A stretch of 64,000 nucleotides of DNA from NCBI RefSeq assembly GCF_030272615.1, contig NC_081409.1, positions 244,337,924-244,401,923 of the forward strand, given 5' to 3'. This DNA comes from Cryptomeria japonica (taxonomy: Eukaryota > Streptophyta > Pinopsida > Cupressales > Cupressaceae). The number at the start of each line of letters is the position of its first letter. Position 1 is the stretch's first letter. Below, in pieces: positions 57,981 through 64,000 of the stretch. Both the position numbers and the translations under genes were made by a program. Under the pieces are notes generated by a model. The model worked only from the letters and a program-made list of their open reading frames with translations, was not told the origin of the DNA and did not search any database.

Positions 57981-58905
57981 ATGTATAAGAGGGATGCACC
58001 GAACCTGAACAAGTCAAGTTTCTCTACATGGCAGAAAAGGATGAAGCTACATCTATCAGGAGTTGGAGAATATGTTGTATACTATCAGGAGAATGATTTT
58101 GTTACACCGAGTACCTATCCATTGACTATGGAAGAGATAAAGGCAAAGCAAGAACATATTCAAGCAATGATTGAAATAACATCTGCATTGACCAACTCAG
58201 AGTTTAATGATCTAGAAGGCTGCAATGATGCAAAGGCTATGTGGGATAAGCTCATATCAGTATATGGAGGAGATGAACATGTTCAAAGAGAAAAAGTAGA
58301 TAGTCTAAGAGGACAACTTAAATCTATGAGGATGAATGAAGGTGAGGACATAACTCAGTACAGTACAAGACTAAAGGAGATTGTCAATCAAATCAAAGGA
58401 GCAGGTGGAACTATTGAAGAAAAGGATATAACAAGTAAGTTGTTAAGAACCCTTCTACCAGCTTATGCAATCCAAGTCTCTGCAATCAATGAATTGAGGT
58501 CTATACCTAATATGTCAGTTTCTTTATATGCTACTATTGGTAAGCTACATGCATTTGAATTAAGTAACTTTGATAACAGTGGATCTTCGGTAAATAAAGT
58601 TGAATCTATATTTAGTTCTTTTCATCTTGATGAATCTAATGATTTCAATGAAAGAAAGTATAAGTACTCTGAAGGAGATCACAATGAAGCAAGTGAAATA
58701 TTTCATAAGAACATGGAGGAAGTACACAAACTGTATGAGGAAATCAGAAAACAAGAAGAGTTTGAAGCACTTTTAGCCAAAAGGTTACCGAGAGGCAAAG
58801 CAAGTATAAAGGAAAACTACCTTTGAAATGTTTCAATTGTGATAAGATAGGACATATGGCTTCTAACTGTCCTGACAAAGATTCTACTAAAAAGAGAGAT
58901 TACTG
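57981..58905 (+). pseudogene. K: gag with zinc knuckle
   Basis: ATG at 57981. The 281-codon frame has the copia Gag core: FSTWQKRMKLHLSG, AMWDKLISVYGGDEHVQREKVDSLRGQL, ITQYSTRLKEIVNQI, LLRTLLPAYAIQVSAI. A shift near 58800 ends it. In the next frame CFNCDKIGHMASNC (58829-58870) is the CCHC knuckle that binds element RNA. Confidence 0.92.
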
Positions 58906-59041
58906 AGATGACAGACAGAAAGATAATCATTACAGAGGACACTGAGACTTCAGAAGAAGAGATAGAAAGACATGTTTAATTGCTGATGAGGAATCTAACG
59001 ATGATAAATCAGATGAGGCTGATACAGAGGAAGTAGTTTAT

Positions 59042-60420
59042 GTGGCTATCAAAGATGGATCAGATGAAGAAAGGTATGAAGAAAAAGCCTTGATATCTCA
59101 CATAAACACTAATGATTCTTGGATTATAGATAGTGGATGCTCACATCATATGACAGGAGATAAACACGAGTTTGTTATATTAAAAGATTATGATGGAGGC
59201 TATGTCAGATTTGGTAATGATGCACCATGTCCAGTGAAAGGTAAAAGATCTATAACACTTCTTGAAAATGCAAGATGCAATGATGTTTATTGGGTTGAAG
59301 GTTTGAAATACAATTTTTTAAGTGTAGCACAGCTAAACAACACAGGTTACCGAGTAGAATTTCAAAAAGGAATTGTCAAAGTTCATGACAAGAATGGAAA
59401 GTTAGCTACTACTGGGACACAAACAAAAGGTAACACATTTCACCTTGACTCAACTGGTAACAAGTGTTTGCATGCAAAGATAGATAATACCTGGTTATGG
59501 CATAAAAGGTTTTGTCATGTAAATTTTGATAATCTGATCAAAATAAGTAAGAAGCACCGAGTAATAGGTCTACCGAGTCTTGAAAAACCTGAGAATGCTA
59601 TGTGCTGAGGATGCCAGATGGGTAAGATGACAAGATCAAGCTTTACAAGTAAGTCTTACACTTCTAAGGGAATTTTAGATCTAGTGCACATTGATCTTTG
59701 TGGTCCTATGAAAGTTCAAAGTTATTATGGTGATAAATATTTCATATTATTTGTGGATGACTATTCAAGGATGATGTCAGTAATGTTTTTAAAAGAAAAA
59801 TCAAAAGCTTTTCAAATGTTTAAATGGTACAAGGAAAGAGTTGAAAATGAACAGGAAGACAACTGAAATGTCTTAGATCAGATAGAGGAGGAGAGTTCAC
59901 ATCTGATGAGTTTAACTTATTCTCCAATGATCATGGTATTAAAAGACAAGTCTCTGCACCAAGAACTCCATAGCAAAATGGAATAGCTGAGAGAAGAAAC
60001 GGATCTATTGTGGATTGTGCTAGAAACCTGATGATTGAAAATAAGGTACCACAAACATTTTGCAGAGAAGCAATAAGCACAACAGTTTACACCTTGAATC
60101 GAGTACAATTGAAGAAAGGTACTTTGAAGACACCATATGAAATCTGGTATGATAAGAAACCTAATGTAAGTTATTTTAAAATCTTTGGAAGTAGATGCTA
60201 TGTTCACAAAGATGATAGAAATGGCAAGTTTGATTAGAAGAGTGAAGAAGGAACATTTCTAGGTTATTCTTCTAGAAGCAGAGCATTTAAATGTCTGATC
60301 AAATCATCTAACAAAATAGTAGAAAGTGAAAATGTGAAAATTGATGAATTTGTAGAAAGAAATGATGAAGGAAATTCCAAGGAACCAGAAGACTATGATG
60401 AATTCGTCTATGTTCAACTG
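59042..60420 (+). pseudogene. K: protease and integrase
   Basis: 59042-59608: protease active site WIIDSGCSHHMTG (59122), then the integrase zinc-binding part LWHKRFCHVNFDNL and, past a stop, CQMGK. 59618-59866: LVHIDLCGPM (first Asp) and FVDDYSR. After a shift near 59850: LRSDRGGEFTSDEF (second Asp), a TAG for Gln before QNGIAERR (Glu), then 60010-60237 ending YEIWYDKKPNVSYFKIFGSRCYV. All catalytic residues are present; stops and shifts are not. Confidence 0.92.
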
Positions 60421-60559
60421 AGAAGACTGTTGAAGAAAATGAAGAGAATATACAGTTACCGAGTGATGAAGAAAATCATACAGAGCCTACCGAGCCGGTA
60501 TTAGCCAAGTATGTCAGAAGACATCATGCACCAAGTCAGATTATAGGAGATAAGGATGA

Positions 60560-61480
60560 TCCAGTGATGACAAGGAACAAACTAAGATAGAACACATGTT
60601 TGATATCTGAATTTGAACTGAGAATAGTGAAAAAGGCATTTAACAGTGAAGATTGGATAAATGCTATGACAGAAGAGATTGATCAAATCAAGAAGAATGA
60701 CACATGGACACTAATCGCAAGACCAAAGGACAAAAATGTAATCGGTACAAAGTGGATTTTCTGAAACAAGCCAAATGAAAAAGGAGAGGTCATTCAAAAA
60801 AAAGCAAGACTAGTTTGCAAAGCTTATGCTCAAGAAGAAGGAATTGATTATGGTGAAACTTTTGCACCTATTGCTAGACTTGAAGGAGTAAGAAAATTGT
60901 TGGCATATGCTGCTTTCAAAAATTTTAAGGTATATCAAATGGATGTCAAATCTACATTTCTGAATGGAATATTAGAAGAAGAAGTTTTTATTGAACAACC
61001 TGAAGGATTTGTTGAAGACAAGAATAAAGATCAGGTATGTAAATTGAACAAAGCTTTATATGATTTGAAACAAGCACCTAGAGCATGGTATGAAAGATTT
61101 CACTCTTATTTGATTAAGATTGGTTTTATAAGGACAAGTGAGAACAACAATATGTACATGAAGAATGATGAAAATGGAATAGTGATCTCAGCCATATTTG
61201 TTGATGATATTATATTTTGTGGAAATGACTCTTTATGCAAGAACTTTGGAAATGAAATGAGCAAAGAATTTGAGATGTCATTAATCAGTGAGATAAGTAT
61301 TTTATAGGTTTATAGATACTGCAAATGAAAAATGAGATTTTCATTACTCAATCCAAGTACATAAAGGAAATCTTGAAGAAATTTGGAATGGAGGATTCAA
61401 AACCAGTAAGTACTCCTATGACTACCAACTATAAATTATCAAAGAATGATGAATCTGCATCTATTGATAAGACACTTTAC
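60560..61480 (+). pseudogene. K: reverse transcriptase
   Basis: WINAMTEEIDQIKKNDTW and GTKWIF with a following stop, then ARLVCKAYAQEEGIDYGETFAPIAR, open frame 60897-61307 with VYQMDVKSTFLNGILEEEVF, LYDLKQAPRAWYERF, and active site FVDDIIFCGND. After a shift come KYIKEILKKFGM and SKPVSTPM. RT copies element RNA into DNA. Confidence 0.93.
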
Positions 61481-62149
61481 TGATCCATGATTGGAAAACT
61501 TCAATATGTTGTTCACAGCAGACCATACATAGCACATGCAGTGGGTATAGTTGCAAGATTCTCTACAGATCCTAAGGAAACACACATGACAGCAATCAAA
61601 AGAATCTTTAGATACTTGAAAGGCACTGAGGATTATGGCTTAGTATATCAAAAAGGAAATGATTTTGATTTAAAAGTTTATACTAATGTTGATTGGGTAG
61701 GCAACATTGATGACAGAAAAAACACAAGTGGAGGAGCTTTCTTTTTAGGAGAAAGACTAGTGAGTTGGCTTAGCAAGAAACAAGGATGTGTTTCACAGTC
61801 AATAGTAGAAGCTGAATACGTTGCTGCAGCATTGAATTGCACCAACATTGCATGGATCAAAAAATTGTTCGAAGGTATAAATGAGAAAGTTACCAAGCTA
61901 GTAACTATATTCTGTGACAATACTAGTGCCATTAATATTTCAAAGAATCCTGTTATGCACTCTAAGACAAAGCACATCTCTATCAAATATCATTATCTTA
62001 GAGAAGAAGCACAAGAGAAGAAAGTGGTGTTGGAGTATGTTAGCACAAAGGAACAAATAGCAGATATCTTCACCAAGCCACTACCAAGGGACACTTTTGA
62101 ATATCTCAGAAGTAAGTTAGGGGTCCTAGCCCTATCTCCGACTCACTGA
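61481..62149 (+). pseudogene. K: RNase H
   Basis: 220-codon open frame: MIGKLQYVVHSRP, IKRIFRYLKGTEDYGL, YTNVDWVGN, TSGGAFFLGERLVSWLSKKQ, VEAEYVAAA, FCDNTSAI, ADIFTKPLP. The acidic residue usual at the start of the DADWAG motif reads Asn here (Asp in copy A), so activity is doubtful. Confidence 0.92.
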
Positions 62150-62387
62150 CCGAGTTCAGTGAAAGCATCAATCCGATGACTCTATCGAATATCTTTTGGG
62201 AGTTGATGTTGATTTATACACTTTAGGATGTTTTCTAAAGGTGTACAGGAATTACTATAGGAAATAATACAGGGAACAGGAATTGAAGACAAAGTGCTCT
62301 GACCGAGACTGAATTGATACACAACAGTAGGAAATCACTTCATACAGATAGAAATTATGTTTTAGTTCTTTACTTTTTGGCATTGTT

Positions 62388-62565
62388 GTCAAAGGGGGAG
62401 AAGACTAAAAGAAAACTAAGAAGACTACAGATTGGAAAGAAGACTGAAGAAAACAGGAGAAGTCTAATGTATGGGGGAGAGCATTTCAGCATTTTAGAAT
62501 TACAACAATCCGAATCTTTTAAGGTTAAATCAATTGGTTTTTCCATCAATGCCAAAGGGGGAGAT
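62388..62565 (+). other. Polypurine tract array of K
   Basis: AAAGGGGGAGAAG at 62391-62403, GGGGGAGAG at 62467-62476, and the primer tract GCCAAAGGGGGAGAT next to the LTR at 62551-62565. Confidence 0.8.
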
Positions 62566-64000
62566 TGTTGGCAATATTGCATTATAACAGACAATGAAAG
62601 ATTGTTGGCATTTCAATAAGGATATTGAGAAGGTTGTTGATGATTATGGATATAACTGATTAAGGATGTTTGCTGTCTTGATATTATTATTTTGTCATTG
62701 ATGTCAAGAAATTGATTTTCTAATTCAGTATGATGTTTCCATATCTTGAGAAGTATGATTTGAAGATTATAAAGATGTCGGTAAAAGACACAGGAAAGAA
62801 TATGATGAATAAGGGGATGATTAAGGTATTCAATGGGCAACTAGTACCGAGTCAGACAATGATGAGATCATGATGTTTTAGATTGTTTTAACATCATACA
62901 TATGTTGTAAATTGTAAAGGTTAATACTATACTATGTTATCAAGTAAAGAACCTAGTTGGTAAACCCTAAGGTTATCGCTATCGGTTAATGAAGGCGGAA
63001 TGTCTACCGAGTGAAGTTTAGTATTTATCGAGTTGTTACTGAGTTGTAACCGAGCTATAATAGAATGCATTAAATGTTTGCATACGTTATTTAATGAAGG
63101 AAGCTGATGAGCTGGAACTCATTGAATGATTGGTATGCCGTTAATATAGTTTGTTAATGAATCTAAGGCAATAGAAAGTCAGCATGAAGATCTACAACGC
63201 AGATTGAACCGCAATACCCTGGCACAAGTTCCAAGAAATATATGCAAGTTCCTAGGCAGGGTAAAATGTTTTCAGATCGAAAGATGCATTGAACCTGGAC
63301 AAGATCGAAGATTTGATGGCTATGATTGATCATGGGAAATGTGATCAAGGAGATTAAGTGGTTACCTAATTGTTTATAAATAGGAAACTGTTGATAAATA
63401 ATGTATGTGGGCAAGTGTATGCACATGGATTCTACATAGTGATTACTGAGCACAGAAGCTTGAAGACCTATTTGAATAATAGAGTATAGAAGCCCAGCAG
63501 ATGGACAAGATTAGTTCTATGTCTAGATTGTATTAAACAAATAAGAATCTTCTTTAGTATTTTAGATGTGAAGTTGCAGATAGATTATATTACTGTTATT
63601 TTGTGAAAGTGATAGAAAATCTCTTAACCAAGTGGACTTAACAGTCTTATTTGTAAAACCCTCTAGTAAGGTGACATTATGATTGAGTGTTTGAAATCCT
63701 TTAACAAGGTTACTTCTAACAAGGTGAAGATCCTAATAGATCTGAGGGAAATCCCTTAACCGGGTCACATCTAGCAATGTGTTTGTAATCTTTAACAGGA
63801 TTAGCTTTTAACCGAGCATACTCTAGAAGAGTATATTTCTTAGTGGGTCCGAAATCCCACAGTGGTTTTTCCCTATTTGGGTTTCCACGTTAAATCTGGT
63901 GTTATGAGGTTTATGATGTTTCTATGCTTTTGAGTTTGCATGTTTAACAGTTTTGGTTATATTACTGAAATATATGTTACCGAGGTTGAATCTGATACTT
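62566..64000 (+). repeat. 3' LTR of K (truncated by the window)
   Basis: Matches 56386 onward to about 57820. TATA box at 63375-63383. About 95 bp of its end is missing. Confidence 0.93.

Larger units (their letters stand above)
56386..64000 (+). mobile_element. Ty1/copia retrotransposon K (right end outside window)
   Basis: 5' LTR 56386-57916, primer site, gag, protease, integrase, RT, RNase H, three polypurine tracts, and 3' LTR from 62566 to the window edge. Same family group as A. It is full length but carries several stops and shifts. It inserted into the 5' LTR of G. LTR identity about 97% by eye. Confidence 0.95.

Noticed and set aside
62314-62619. 101-codon ORF after K RNase H as an env-like gene
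   Set aside because: It runs over the polypurine tracts into the LTR, has no membrane segment or signal, and is interrupted by the LTR start.

Overview
This is plant nuclear DNA, most likely from a large, repeat-rich genome such as a conifer. That reading rests on dense nested LTR retrotransposons, initiator-methionine tRNA primer sites (TGGTATCAGAGC), Tat-type Ty3 elements with a second archaeal-type RNase H, chromoviruses, and a CACTA DNA transposon carrying plant gene pieces. The species is an inference. I see no intact host gene, rRNA, tRNA or CRISPR array. Almost every reading frame is broken, often where CAA, CAG, CGA or TGG has become a stop, as expected from decay of methylated cytosines.

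Layout, left part. 1-4882 is a minus-strand Ty1/copia element (A, left end outside the window). It is inserted in the integrase/chromodomain end of a plus-strand Ty3 element (B, 4883-5284). 5285-8440 is non-coding, with TA and GA microsatellites and an LTR-like stretch. From about 8700 a plus-strand Tat-like element (H) gives gag. It is interrupted by Tat element X (9997-33154; 1.4-kb LTRs; TSD TTAGA) and resumes with gag and protease to about 35070. X keeps both RNases H and integrase, plus an antisense plant-mobile-domain-like ORF. X contains Y (17949-30925, minus; 800-bp LTRs; TSD TAATC), a non-autonomous element encoding a coiled-coil/zinc-knuckle protein and an unknown second protein. Y contains chromovirus Z (19308-27261, minus). 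So the nest H>X>Y>Z is four levels deep.

Right part. 35100-39950 holds eroded LTR-like DNA and a degenerate motif array. A copia-like LTR (M, 39953-40816) and its 3' internal end are interrupted by chromovirus G (41050-56385 and beyond, minus). G has two insertions: a CACTA transposon (42947-51717, TSD ACC) in integrase, and a plus-strand copia element K (56386-64000+), related to A, in its 5' LTR.

The most interesting object is the CACTA transposon. It has no recognisable transposase. It carries fragments of a plant DRM-type de novo DNA methyltransferase gene, the enzyme class that silences transposons through RNA-directed DNA methylation. These fragments are arranged as inverted repeats: one hairpin with about 1.1-kb arms (43193-45448) and two 232-nt hairpins built from the SAM-binding motif I segment (45870-46101, 46645-46876). 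It also carries a PPR-gene fragment. Rice CACTA elements carry miR820, which represses OsDRM2. This element looks like an independent, hairpin-based counterpart, so the hypothesis is a transposon making small RNAs against the host's own silencing enzyme.
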